Of a stretch of 64,000 nt of DNA, positions 44,235-57,384 are shown one piece after another (positions within the stretch are counted from its first letter, which is position 1; every line of letters starts with the position of its first letter). The position numbers and the translations under genes were made by a program. The stretch comes from Heterodera schachtii (lineage: Eukaryota > Nematoda > Chromadorea > Rhabditida > Heteroderidae): NCBI GenBank assembly GCA_023374025.1, contig SIJG01000001.1:1797787-1861786 (forward strand). The letters are read 5' to 3'. The notes below the pieces were generated by a model that saw only the letters and a program-made list of their open reading frames with translations, did no database searches and was not told the origin of the DNA.

Positions 44235-47200
44235 TTGTCAAATGTGATTAAAAGTGAGTTATGTCTATTATGCTATTGAGTAAGCATTAAATTTTAATTA
44301 AATAAAAATTTAAAATCCAAGGCACAAAATAGTTTGAAATGAAGCGCTGGGGAGGTTTAAGCGCGTGCGCGAATTAACAAGATGAGCATAAAAGGGATGT
44401 ATGAATTTTTCGGGGTCCATTGGGCCAAGGGAAGGTCTCGAGGCTTCGAAATTCAAATGAAAAATGACATTTGCTTAAGAATTGGTAGGGCTTTTATAGC
44501 GTGTCAGTGGGTGTGAAATGTTGTGCGCATAATATGTAAAATGGAAAACAATTCAAACACATAAATAACACATAGTAAATATTATTTATTTACGCAAATA
44601 ACGTGCCTACGGCTGTTTGATCCGTTAATTGTTCATTTTGAGCTATTCTTTCATCCTTCGTGCTGATCCTGCTGCTGTTATTGTGTTTGGCATGATATTT
44701 TGACGCTTTTCCAGTGCTAATTATTAATTGGCTTTTGTTACTGTATCACAAAACGGTTTTAATTTTTTGTCGATCTTCCGCCACTCATTAATTAGTTAAA
44801 CAGAGGATTTCGATTGTTTTCAAAAACGAATAAAATGTTCACAAAATCTCATTTGTCCACCATTTCATTGGTATATTTAAGAACATCCCAAATTATGCAC
44901 CAAAAATCTTTTTTTGTTTGGAAAACAATTTGCCAATTTTGTGATGTTTATAATATAGATCATTATTATGAATGTTATTTACCTATGTTTAAAGTAACTT
45001 GTGCAAAACTTAACCAATTGTGGAGGACCACCGATAAATCAGTGCGCTCCCAAGTTTGCTTATTTCTTAAGATTTGTGCTTCTTTCGAGGGACCAAATAT
45101 ATTTTTTTAAATTCATTAATTTACTCGAGTTGACAAAATTAGTAGAGTCAGTCGTTCGAAAGTTTTGACTCGAAAAATATCTCTCTGTGTCAATCCAAGA
45201 TTTTGGGCACCGAATGTTCACACGGCACAAACGGAGGCATTGACAGAGGAATGTTGCGATTGCGCTGAAATATTTCATTAAATTAATCAAATTGCGTTAA
45301 ATTATTGTATATGTAATTAAGATTAAATATTGACAAATATGTTTAACGCTTTTTTGGTTGGGTTTATTTAACAAACAAACTTCTTGCGATTTTGATCCTT
45401 TTTTGCAGAATATCCCTAAATTCAAAAAATAAATAAATAAAATTTGGAAAGAACAGCTCACAAAAGCAAAAGCGAAGGAAAATGGAGACGAAAAAGAAAA
45501 CGATTAAAAACAAAAAATAAATTTGCATTTAATTTCTGATGATGAATTAAAATAAATTTGTTACTGAAAAGCCCATTTTGTTGCATTCAAAATGATGATT
45601 CATCATTAAGCAAAGCGATGATTAATTGGCCAGCAAATTGTGTGCTATTAAACAGACAAATGATTCAACGGAGTACGATTAACTTATATAATAAGAAGAA
45701 AAAAGATGCATTTTAATTGGGTATTTAGCCCATGAATTTAAAATTGTCCATTTTGGAAAAAGCATTTTTTTCAATTAAAAAAAAATTAATAAACAAAACA
45801 TTGAAGAATTTCTGCCTCTCATCAATGTTCAGCTCGTTGATCTGCTCGTCTTGCCCTTTCCTTCTCAATGGCATTTGTGCCGGCTCTCAACCCGCGCCGC
45901 GCCTTCCAACGGATGGGTGATCAACTCCCGTGGTGCTAATAATATTGGTGGTGTGTGAATTGGTGGCCTGGCTCTGCTGGTGTCCATTTCTAATTGAATT
46001 GGTCAGTCTTTTGCCAACTTGCGCAATTTTTCGATGCGCACGCACACTTAATAATTCAATATGATAAGGCTTTTTTGCACAAATCAATGGCATTTATAAA
46101 TGCCCAACGACCAAAATTTATGCAAAAATAATAATATTTTCTGAGTTATATACCATATGCCTTCCAATTTGCCACCGCATTGGCACAGCCCAATTTGCTA
46201 TTCAAATTGGTGCCGTGCGTCGTGTGTATTCATCAAACATTATTCACGCCAAGGCATTTATTTGTGCGGAGGGTGGCCGCTCTCGACTCTCGTTTTGCCC
46301 TGGCGAAATTCTCCGGCCAATTTTCCTCGCCAATCGAATGACCAATTCAGTGGCATCAGCAGCAGGTGTGTGTGTGTGTGTGTGTGATGGTGCCACACTT
46401 TTTATTCCTCTCAAAATTCATTATTTTTGGGTGAATGGTGCCGCACCGCCACAATGGCACATTGGCGTATTATGTCTTAATTACAAGTTCTTTCTGATAA
46501 TCCGATTTTTAATTTTGAATATTTTAGCTTCGAGAAACTTTAAAAGCAGTCATTTCTGTACGAATAAAAAAAGTATTAAATATTTTTTTAAATTTTCCGA
46601 TCGCTAAAATATTTCCGAAATCGTTGTTTTTTCCAAAATGTCTTTGTGTCTGATTAAAGGCCTTGATCACTTATCACCCAGCCTATTCCCAACATCCGTC
46701 AAAAAATTATCATGATTTTTTTTGTTGATTTATTGTTGTTTCTTATTATCTTTTTCTTAATGGCAACCGTTGCTGCTTCTGGTGATGATTGATTACGGAT
46801 TGGGAATGCTTTTTGAGTTTGCCGATGAGTGCCTCTGCTGATCATCTTCTTGTGGTTTTGATGGATTATGCTCACTTTTCTGTTGGTCATTTTGAGGCTG
46901 GGCAAAAAAACAACACTAACAAACCAAATAATTAAGCTTCTTGATCACATTTTATCTCGATTATATTAGACTGATCAGAACAAATGTTAAGTCACTGCCG
47001 ATTTTGTGAATTCAATAAGGTCAGTCTTACGAAATTTGGCAATTTATTCCATTTATTCCTACTAATTCTGCTCAAGAATTTCGGTGCCATTTGTTGGTCT
47101 CGAGCCTCGGGAAATTCTAGTTTCGAGCGACACTATTAATTTGATCAGATAAACACTATGAGAATGCCGAAAAATTTTCCCGCAATGATCCAATAAATTT

Positions 47201-50024
47201 GAATTTAAAGTTATAATTAACCAGTGATCATTGTTAGCCAAGAACATAAAAAACTTTAGTTAATTTGCCTCTGCGCCCGTCTCATTAAACATTTATTCAT
47301 TATCTTTCAAACTGACAATTGCTTTTTGATGCCCGAATCAAAGTGGGACCATTAGATCAATCCCAGCACCAGAGGCTCTATCATCATCAATTGGAGAAGG
47401 AATTTGGGGGGGGGGGGGTAGTAAATGGGGGGAGGGGGGGGGGGGGGCAATGGATTAAATGGATTAGAGGAGCAGGGCTAAATAAATGTTATTTCTTCCC
47501 CCCCCCCCCCCCTCGGGCGATGAATTTGATGCAAAGTTTATGTTGGGAAAATAAATAAAGAGATGGATGGGTTGGGTCGGCGAATTGTTTGGCCAACCAA
47601 ACACACAGCCCAAATCCATTTGCCGAAAGTGTGTTAAATCGGAGAAAGCTGCCGCCATTTTGGCGACGAAATTTACAAAAACAATGAGTCATTGAATTTT
47701 AGCGATTCATTTCCTTTTTTTGAATTTTTGTCCCAATTTTACCACTTAAATCCAATAGAATTTGACATAACTTTATTTAAATACTGGCCGGTCTGACTAA
47801 ATTGGCTCAGTTTTCAAAATAGTGGCGCGTGAATTTTTTTTTCCATCAATTAATCACCTTCCTTTTTCGTAGCCCCAAAAATTTATATATTTAGTTATTG
47901 TTATTATTATATTAAAAAATAAATGCTAAAATCAAGGGCCAAAACCTGCTGCAGCTGTTTTTGTCATAAAACAAAGGCAAAAGGTCCGTAGAGAAGCGAG
48001 CCGAAAAGGCGTATTTTTCAATAAATTTTTATTTCTCTGATCAAATTGCTTCCGGGGGAGGGACAGAGATTCTCTGATCATCGCCAAAACAAACATTTTG
48101 TTTCCGATGAGAAATGAATGAATGGCCAAGTGCAAAAAAATTGCTTTGTGTGCGCCGCAAATTGCACAGAGAAAGTGAAAAAAGCGGAGGGAAATGAATG
48201 ATCAGAGGGGGGACTGTGCTGCCTGATCTAATCGCTCCACTCTTTGAGATCGGCAAAAAATATGTGACGGCAGTGCGACCCGCCGCCGATTGGGACTGAT
48301 CGGAACCATCAAAATTTATGAAAATTTTACACTGTCCTTGGGTTAATGGTGCTATTTTGAGCGCAGTTTATTTAAATTTAGCTTTAACCAAAAATTTGAA
48401 AATGGGAATTTTTAGAGGAAATTTTAATGGAATTTATATTCGAGTTAGGCCACCAAAGTTTCCTGAAAATTATTATAATCTTATACATAGAAAAAATTCG
48501 AAATTTTCAAAAGGGTCAAAGATTGGAATTTCGATAGATATGGAAAAAAGCGTCCCCACATTAATTAATGTCCTTCCAATCTCTTCTGTGCGTGTACATG
48601 CGTAATACGCTCTCCCATGGTCATTAGTGGTGGTCATTAATTGGTTGTTGTTCGTCCATTCCTTTCCCATTTTTTTGTTTGCCCATATTTTGCCATTCCT
48701 TTCGTTTTTCTCTTCCAATTTTTGCCGTTTTTTTTGTTACTTTCAAACTGATAAAAATGCACAAACATTCATATACACTAAACATATGTGTTGACATATT
48801 GAACGGCTTAATAATGCCATTTTAGGAGTTAAAAAAACATAAATTGTTTAAATATTTTTTGGCGTTTACATTCGTTTTTTAAAATTTAATTTAAACTCTT
48901 TTTGGTGGTCTTTCAGTGTATTTCCTAGGGTTAAGCTCCGAATCCGAGTTCCCCGACCTCTATTCCCGACCACTTTGGCCTTCTCCCCGACCGCGCTCCC
49001 CGAGAATTTCTTCCCCGACGGACGGGTGGGGTTTTGTCCCCCGCCCCCAAAAAAAATTGAATTGACTTTCCCATAATTATTTTCTGTCCTTCCAATCGGC
49101 AGACCAATCCAACAAATATTGCGCAATTTCTTTCCTCCTATTTCCATATTTGTGTTCTTTTTTTTTTGCTTCTTTGAACACCAAAAATTTCTGATGAAAA
49201 CAACTGAATCAAAAATTACGTAAAATGACACCAAAAAAAAAAATCGAATGAAAAAAATCAAAGAAAAAATGGAGGAAATCAGCAGAAATTTTTAAATGGC
49301 TCGGCTTTCAATATAAATTCAAAAATGAACACACAAGGGACTATTTCCATAAATTGCTAACAAACAGTGGGATGAGTTCTTTTTTACTGGGCTAATGTTA
49401 GCGGAATTTTTTGGTTCGAAATTCAACGGGAAAAAATGACTGAATCTCGAATATCCAAAACAGTGGTGCCGAAAATGCGCTGCTTTAGGCAGGAGAGTTA
49501 CTGTTGCCCAAAATGGCATTTATTGGCTGTGCCGAAAGGACGGCCACGCCCCGTCCCCATTGTTTGTGCCGCTTCTCCTCCGCTTTCTCTCATCCCAACA
49601 ATGGGTCATTTGGGTGACTCACAATCCATGCGATTGTTAAAAAGCTGTTTTATCAATTTCTAAATCTGCATAATTTCAGCAGAGAATGATTTTTTGCAAA
49701 AAAAACAGATCACAAAATTTATTAGGCCAAAGAGAAAATGATTTTATGAAAATCTTATTTTTTTGTGTCAAAATTTTACATGTATTCAAAACATTTGTCC
49801 TTATTTTCGAGAATAGTCTGCGACAATTGGTTTCAAGTAGAGAGGGATGTGAACTCAGTTTTGAAAATTCCCATAAAAGTCTTAAAAACCCTAATTTTCA
49901 GAAAAAAAAAAATCTTTGACATCCCCAAAAATAAAAGGAGAATGACTCTTTAGCAAATTGTAACTTTCGTTTTACTCATCATCATCCTTCGAGCAACTAC
50001 ATTGTTTGATCTTATCGTACTCAT
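44235..50024. other. 5.8 kb without a supported gene; low-complexity tracts
   Basis: Contains (GT)n at about 46367-46386, G runs at 47405-47446, C runs at 47498-47512 and several less AT-rich islands (45830-46090, 46160-46480, 48030-48300, 49430-49630) with short frames lacking domains or splice continuity. A 98-residue frame at 44814-45110 is open but unrecognised. This could include regulatory DNA or untranslated exons of the TGF-beta gene downstream; nothing in the sequence proves it. Confidence 0.4.
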
Positions 50025-51250
50025 TAGAGACCGGACGGGATCGGGATCCCGCGGGATTTCTTCGGGATCCCGCGGGATTAAATTCGGGATCCCGACCTCG
50101 GGATCCGTCCCGAGCGATTTTTTAAATTCATCGGGATTGATCGGGATTTCATCGGGATCCCGAATCGGGATCCCTCCCGACCATTTTACCAATCCCGCGG
50201 GATCCCGCGGGATTGAAGTCACGATAATTTTTCAAAAAATCTCCATTTTTTAAATTAAGATCTTGAATTTTAAATTAAAAAATATTGTCGTTTGCTAATT
50301 TTTCTTAAAAAATCCCTTAAAAATCCCAAGAAATTTTACAGGTCTTCAAAATTCCACTAAAATTTTCAAAATTTGACGCAAAAGTTGGCCATTTTGTGAC
50401 TTTTATTTCTTCATAAAAAGAATTATTTTTTTTAATTCCTAAAACAGTATTCTAAATCTTATTAGATCATTTCATGGAACAATGATTTCTAAGAATTTTG
50501 TCCAATAATCAGAATAAATTGTTGTCTACATATTTTTCCTTAGGTGCCAATTGGTATCACCAAACCCAAGAACCTATTATTTTCTTATAAATTAGTTCGA
50601 AATCACAAAATATGGACAGTTTTAGGATAAATTTTGTTAACAAATTACATTTCAAATTTTCAAAATTTTCCCGGCGGCGCCTATCGGCACCGCCGACCTT
50701 CCCCCCCCCCCCCGGTTCCCCTAAAGTTTTTGAAAAAAATTTCAGCAAAAAAAAATCTTAAAAATCTGATTTTTTGATTCCGTTTCTCAAAATTATTAAA
50801 AATGATCATCTGAGGCGAAAATACAAAAATTGATATTAATTTATTAAATTGTAAAAAAATTATTTAAGGCTATGTTGTTAAATGTTTCTCATTTTTGAAA
50901 TTCTGATTTTTGGGCATGATATTCCAATTTTGAAAAATTTCTATAAAAATCGGATATAATTCTCATCACTTTTTTTTCTTCAATCGAATTGATCAATTAT
51001 AAATATTAGATAAACATTTGAACAAAACTTGGCACAAAATGTAAAAAAAAAATTGGGTTTGAGCAAATCCCGATAATCCCGCGGGATCCCGAAAAAAAAT
51101 CTTCGGGATTGATCGGGATCGGGATTCGGTCGGGATCCCGACTCGGGATCCGTCCCGATCGTTTTTCCAAAATGTTCGGGATTGATCGGGATCGGGATTC
51201 AGTCGGGATCCCGACTCGGGATCCCTCCGACCCCAGTTGTCCGGTCTCTA
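50025..51250. mobile_element. TIR element, TAGAGACCGGAC family
   Basis: 1226 bp flanked by GTACTCAT (50017-50024 and 51251-51258). Termini TAGAGACCGGAC and GTCCGGTCTCTA; arms are dense with CGGGATCCCG and GCGGGATT words. GC hairpin at 50671-50696. No transposase frame. A shorter relative lies at 56165-56495 and an isolated end at 8999. Confidence 0.93.
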
Positions 51251-51409
51251 GTACTCATGCACATTAATTAATCAATTAACCTGTTCTTTATCCCCCTCAA
51301 TTAGCATTTAATTTCATTCATTTACTCATACAAATTTGAATTTGATTCTTTGTTTTTTTAATTAATTATTTTTTAGATTAAATTAAGCCAAAAGCAAAGT
51401 GCGTGTGCC

Positions 51410-54400
51410 ATGGTCAACAACAGCAACAACAAAAGCGCCTGCTGCTTCGCCTTCCCTCTTTTCTGCTGCCTTCTTTTGCCGATGCTTCTCCTTTTTGCAC
51501 TTCCAAAATGCCATTTTTGTGCCATTGTTTTTGACCATCATCAGCCCAATTCTGTGCCATCATCATCATCATCATTTTCATCACAATTATCGTCCCCATT
51601 ATTTTCGTCTGAAGTTCGCTTCATGCAAAAGCTGTTTGATCGCTTTGAGCGTGGGGATGGCATCGGAAACAGTGCCATTGGCTACGCACCGGCAGTTTCC
51701 GGTGACATTTTTTGCTGTGAATACCGTACACCACGGGAACAGGGTTTTAAGACGATATTGATGGGATATTTCGTGAACCCTCGTATAATTTCGACAATTT
51801 TCAGAAAAATCCTTATTTTTACACCACTAAATTCTTCCCCAAATAAATTTTCTATTTGAGTTGAATTCGTTCTTTCACAACTAAACATGTACAACAAATG
51901 TCATTGGATTACTCCTTCTGTCCATTGCTAGCGATGTTCAGGGGGATTTCTGACCTTTCTGTTGTTGGCAAATAAACATTGGCACTTTTCGTTTTTGTCC
52001 AGCCCCTTAAGTGGCATATGGTATTAAATTGCAAATCTTTCTGTGTAAATTAAAATAAAAATTAAAATATTTTTACAATGTATATCAGGGATAAGACGGA
52101 ATGCCGATTTACGACGTTTTTGGACCCGGATCCCCTATTGGCAAAATTTTTTGCTCAGCCGGATTTCCAATTGCAAATTTATTTAATCCATCGGAATTCG
52201 GGTTTCATAAAAGGCATATTTTATTTTTGAGTAAACGGGTAAAATTCTGCATGCTGTTAACAATCATAATTTACATACAATATTATTTAGAATTGGCTTT
52301 TGGTTTAGTTTTATCCCTTCTTCATTAAAACACTATTTTCTATAAATAGATTTTTGTTTTGGGTTTTTTGGCCAAATAAATTAAATTTAGTCACTAGAAA
52401 ATTAGCACAAATTTTTCCCAGGAGAATTTTAATTACAACAAAAAAAAAAAATTTAGTGAAAGAATGTTCCACTGATGGCAGCAGAAACTCTGTGCTCGGA
52501 TGGGGACTAAAATTTGCACTAAATAAATTGGCACCAACGGAAAGGGTCGGTTTTGAGTCAATAAGCTGAAGAAAATTTAGCAAAACAAAAAAAAATGAAA
52601 TTTTAAAGCTTTTTTAAAATGCTATTTCTTCCCCTTTTAAAGCCAATTTCAACCAATTTCTTATTTAAGAAACAAGCAGAAAATTTTGAATTTAGAATAA
52701 TTTAAACTTTTTGATGCTATGCCATGAAAAACGGTTTACCTCAGTTCGGCCGTCACGGTTCGGCCCTCACGATTCGGCCCCAGCGTGTTTCTCAAATATA
52801 ACTTTCTATAACTTTTTTCTTTGTAATCCAAATCCAACATTGTTGGTATCATTCGAAAGCTTAACATGTTTAGAAGCTTTTTCTAAGGTATTGCTTAGCG
52901 ATTAAACAATTACCAAAAAAGTTATACATGAAAATTGCGAAAAAGTCGAAATTTTTGAAGTTTTTTCTTAATAAATTTTTTCCAGGCTTAAAATTTTTTT
53001 GTTTTTTTAGCAAGGCTAATAGAGCATGTTAAGAGCTTTCGAATGATACCAAGATTATTGGATTTGGATTATAAATAAAAAAGCTATCGTGGAAAAACAC
53101 GCTGGGGCCGAACCATGCCGGCCGAATCGTGACGGCCGAACCGTGAGGGCCGAACTGTGACGGCCGAACTGAGCGAGTCCGGTGAAAAATGTTTGAAGAA
53201 ACGGTTTAAAATTTTAAAAAAATCGATTATATTCTTTGTAAAAAAAATTTTAAAATTGGAATAAGCAGTTTTAATTCAAATTACCCCATTACAGTATGTA
53301 CGTGCTGAGCTTCATCTCCACGGCCGATTGGACTCCTTTTTGGATGATAAATGGACAAAATCAACAACACCGCCACTTCACATTATTCAATTTATGTGCA
53401 GCAGTGATAAATGGACGCAAAAGATTGGCAAAAATGTGAAAGACTATGGCAAATGGCCAAAAAATGGGACCGGCGGCACAATTTGGCCAAGTCGGAAAAT
53501 TTCGCTTGGATTGGTACGAATTGATCAGATGGACGAGAAACAGCAAAAGAAGAATTATCATCGCCACCACCAAATTCACTCCCCGGGATGGTCAACATTT
53601 GACGCGATGACTCCCCTTTTGTACGCATCGATGGACAATGCCGAGCAGCAACAGGACGAACTGCACATAAACGTACAAAGGGACACAAATGATTGGGATG
53701 GGCAAAGGGCGAACAGAAAAATTGTTCCGAGACTCGAGACTGACAAAAAAGGACCAAAAGCTTGCAAACGAAATTGTTGAACAATTTAAGCCGATTTATA
53801 GGTTCAAATCAGCGAAACATTGAAAAATAAAAAAATTAAAATTAATCCGGTCTGTCTTTTGCCTCGGGTTTTTTGCTCACCTGGTTAATCTGGTCATATT
53901 TATTTTGGGAAAATATTATTGTTCTTACTGTAATTTGCACAGTTCCATCGCTACCGTAAACCGCTGGATGAGCGACAGCTGAACCGTTTTATTCACATCC
54001 ATCGTCCATTTTTGGTGGTCTACATAGAGGGATTAGCATCAGCGAAAAATGGAGGGAATGAAGACAAATTTGCAGATGAAGACAAATTTGCAGGAAGACG
54101 TGCAAAGCGCGACATTCGTGCAACACTGACTGATTACGGTAGGGACTACTGTATGATTTATGACAAAAATTTAAAATCTTAAACTTTCATAATAAAAATT
54201 ATAAGACAAAAAAAAATTTCATGCTCTTTTTAGATAACTTTCGGCATCAAATGGACAAAGTGCGCAAAACGGCGGAATATTTTTCCTACGGTATGGCCAA
54301 AGGCAATGTGAACGATGCTGCCAATGATGCGCAAATGCCGACAGAAAGTGCCGGCGATGGAAACGATTTTGACACTTTCCGACGATTGAACCGACGCCGA

Positions 54401-55572
54401 AAAATGGTGCAAAAAACTGTGCAAAACATGGAAAATCAAAAATAATCACTATATTAAAAAGTTAAAACTTCATTGATCATTAATATCCAAATTCTTCCCT
54501 GGGGTCAATTTGTCATTTAAATTGGCACGAATAATCGGAATTTCTTAAAATATATTTATAATTTGAATCAGTCTATTAGTTTTATTTTAGAGAAACCGAA
54601 AGTCAAAATCCGCGCAAAAGAAATACCCCGGCTTTGATGCCAACGACCCGATGCTCGGCTTTGGCACGCCCTTTTCGCCATGGCAACGGATGTCGCCGTC
54701 AGTGAATCGGCGGACCAAAATGTTGCAAAGTCCCAACGCTGGCACATCACTGAACGACATTCTGGGCTTGCGAGAACACGGCTATTGGTTCAGCACCGAA
54801 AAGGGTCCGAAAATTAATTAATTTTTTAACAAAAATAATTAATAAATTTATCGAAATTTTAATTAAATTTCTGAAGGAAATGGCACAAACAGAGCTAATG
54901 ATGGAGGAGAAGCAGCAATTGATGAGACAAAGCTATTCATAATGGACGAAAATCAGCCAAAATCGGATGTAATTAATTTGAAAATCATTGATTACAAATA
55001 TTGCGAAAAATAATAATAAATTCCTACCAATGCAAAAGGAAGCCCAAAAATTATTCAAATTTAACAATTTCTGTTCCAACAGAGATGCGCTTGGCACAAT
55101 ATGACCGTGGACTTTCACCAGTTGGGCTGGTCCGACCGAATCATTGCACCAAAGAGATTCGAGGCCGGCTTTTGCGGCGGACATTGCGATTATCCGTTGG
55201 AAAATGTACGACAAAATTATTAATTTATATTAATTTTATTTATAAATTATTTAAAATTTTTATCAATTTATTTTGACTTAATAATTATTAAAATTTTCCA
55301 TTATTTCCAAAAATAATTTCTTTGTTTTTGCCAAGGAGTCCAACCCGTCAAACCATGCCATTCTCCAATCACTAATTGCAACCCAACAGCAACGAGAAGG
55401 GCGAGCAGTAGCAGCAGCACAACCACAGCGCCGAACAATGGCGTCGCCTTCGGCCGTTTGTTGCGCACCGGCGGAGTTCGACTCGCTGACGCTGCTGTAC
55501 TTTGACGAACGGGACAATGTGGTGCTGAAGAACTACCCGCGGATGGTGGTGCTGTCTTGTGGCTGTTTGTGA
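51410..55572 (+). CDS. TGF-beta superfamily ligand (seven-cysteine, BMP/GDF-like)
   Basis: Secreted dimeric growth factor precursor. Exons: 51410-51772, 53295-53672, 53943-54138, 54234-54418 (or 54406), 54591-54804, 54877-54968, 55083-55205, 55336-55572; about 595 residues. Exon 1 encodes a signal peptide (hydrophobic CCLLLPMLLLFAL). Prodomain signs: YVRAELHLHGRL, a GWSTFDAMTPLL segment and HRPFLVVYIE just before RRAKR, the best proprotein-convertase site. The knot domain is CAWHNMTVDFHQLGWSDRII, APKRFEAGFCGGHC, NPSNHAILQSL, VCCAPAEF and VVLKNYPRMVVLSCGC: seven Cys in CxGxC...CC...CxC order. The link between NHAILQSL and VCC is long and Gln/Ala/Arg-rich. Cleavage at RRAKR would leave an unusually long N-terminal extension before the knot. 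Exon 1-2 linkage, the ends of exons 2 and 4 and the GTCCGA donor at 54805 are the least certain points. Confidence 0.88.
52740..53178. mobile_element. Foldback element with CGGCCGTCACGGTT tandem arms, in TGF-beta intron 1
   Basis: Left arm CGGTTTACCTCAGTTCGGCC plus GTCACGGTTCGGCC units; right arm inverse, with four or five GCCGAACCGTGACG-like units. The interior (ATCCAAATCCAACATTGTTG, CATTCGAAAGCTTAA) is shared with 56609-57029. Flanking duplication approximate (TGAAAAA on both sides). Confidence 0.85.
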
Positions 55573-56164
55573 GGCGAAAACAGCGGAAGAAGAGACACAA
55601 AAGCACAAAACAAACGACCAAAAAAGCATTTCTGCTGATCAGTCAGTCATTCGTTTATTCGAAATCCGCGCCATCATGGAATCTTTAACAAAATCTTGGT
55701 AACAGATTTGATTCCCTAATAGTGTGACTCTGTTAGTCTACTAAATTTCGAACATTTTGTCGCGTTTCAAAAGCTACGGTCGAAAAAAATTAAATATTTT
55801 TTTATAATACATACTTTTTGAAACCGATCAAAAAATTATAGAATATTACATTGTTAAAATTAGTTTTTATCATAAAATGCCCATGGCATGGTGGTGCGGA
55901 TATACTAATCGACCAAACAGCGTGCGATGAAACGCATGAGATGCCAATGAAAATGGAAATTCCAAAAAGGGATTTAAAAATTGGCAGCATTTTTATGCCT
56001 CGTTTCATTCATCGTTTATTTTGCTGCCATTTATATTATTTTTCCATTTTAATACTTTGACCGCCATTGATTGTTTCTGCATTTTAATCTTCCTCTTGTA
56101 TAATATACATACCTCTGGTCTGACAATAATAGTGTACATGCATGTTAAATTAAAGACTTGTGGA
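55573..56164. other. Downstream flank of TGF-beta gene
   Basis: No gene seen; AT-rich 3' flank. Confidence 0.5.
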
Positions 56165-56495
56165 TGAGATCGGAACCCCGTGGGATTTTCTCGGGTTCCG
56201 TGGGATTAAATTCGGGCTCCCAACCTCGGAATCCGTCACGCGCCTTTTTTTTAATTCATCGAAATTGAGCAAATAGCGGTTACTCGTCGTTTTATGTTAT
56301 GTATGAGCGAGAAAGGCAGAATTGTTATTATTCGATTTCTCTCCATGAAAATCTCAGCAATCCAGCCGGATCCCCTAAAGAAAAGACTCGGGATTGATTG
56401 GGGTCGCTTTTGATCGGGATCCCTCCCGATCGTTTTTTTTTTCAAAATCTGGGCTTTGGTCGGGATTCCTCCGTCCCCATTAGTCCGGTCTCTAG
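56165..56495. mobile_element. Deletion derivative of the TAGAGACCGGAC element
   Basis: The right end CCGGTCTCTA at 56486-56495 and CGGGATCCCTCCCGATCG words match the 50025 element; the left end is worn. The central hairpin core is missing. Confidence 0.65.
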
Positions 56496-56608
56496 TTAAA
56501 ATGTTTCAAAAAATCCTTGACTTTTTTCAAACATAGGTAATCGAGCAGGTTCGAGAGAGGGACGTTTGAATAAGCAAGGTATGATTTGAAAGTTTAATAG
56601 TCTTTCTA

Positions 56609-57029
56609 CGGTCTACCTCAGTTGGGCCGGCACGATTGGGCCGGCACGGTTGGGCCCCAGCATAGTTTTCCACTATAACTTTCTACAACTTTTTTCTTTG
56701 TCATCCAAATCCAACATTGTTGGTATCATTCGAAAGCTTAATATGTTTAGAAACTTTTTCTAAGCTATTGCTTCGCGATTAGACAAATACCAAAAAAGTT
56801 ATACATGAAAATTTCGAAAAACTCGAAATTTTGAAGTTTTTTCTTAATAAAAATTTTTCTAGGCTTTAAAATCTATCCGCTTTTTGTAAAGCTAATAGAG
56901 CATGTGAAGAGCTTTCGAATGATACCAACAATGTTGGATTTGGATGTCAAAGAAAAAAGCTATCATGGAAAATCATGCTGGGGCCCAACCGTGCCGGCCC
57001 AAACGTGACGGCCCAACTGAGCGGTTCCG
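56609..57029. mobile_element. Foldback element with GGGCCGGCACGGTT arms
   Basis: 421 bp flanked by the 9-bp repeat GTCTTTCTA (56600-56608 and 57030-57038). Ends CGGTCTACCTCAGTTGGGCC and inverse CGGAACCGCTCAGTTGGGCC, with CCGGCACGGTTGGG units. The interior has TTTTTTCTTTGTCATCCAAA and a second inverted repeat. A 9-bp duplication fits a Mutator-like origin. Confidence 0.9.
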
Positions 57030-57384
57030 GTCTTTCTAGCCTAGAAATTTTCAAAAAATTTGGTTGGGGCGCAAAAAAACTTTCGACGTCTCGCCTTCCT
57101 GAACTTAATATTTTTGACATATCGTAGGTTAATAGAGAACATTTTCGAATGGTAACTAGAACATTCGGTCAATTGTCTGACCAACCCGTAAACGAAAGTG
57201 AACAATTGAAACTTATGTTAATTCCACACATTTATTTACAGACATTATTTTACACGATGATGGACAATTGGACGCACATAATAATTACATTCCTTTATTG
57301 ATCAATGGTTCTATATTTATCAATTGTTGTTGTCGTTGCATTTGGCCCATCGTTCCTTACAATTAGTAATTTTCCCCACGTCGT

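Noticed and set aside
44814..45110. 98-residue open frame with eight Cys
   Set aside because: No signal peptide, splice context, homologue or composition supporting coding; kept only as a mention in the intergenic entry.
53296..53640. Alternative frame of TGF-beta exon 2 starting MYVLSFISTADWTPFW
   Set aside because: It hits a stop within about 45 codons, while the chosen frame keeps the prodomain pattern (YVRAELHLHGRL, GWSTFDAM).
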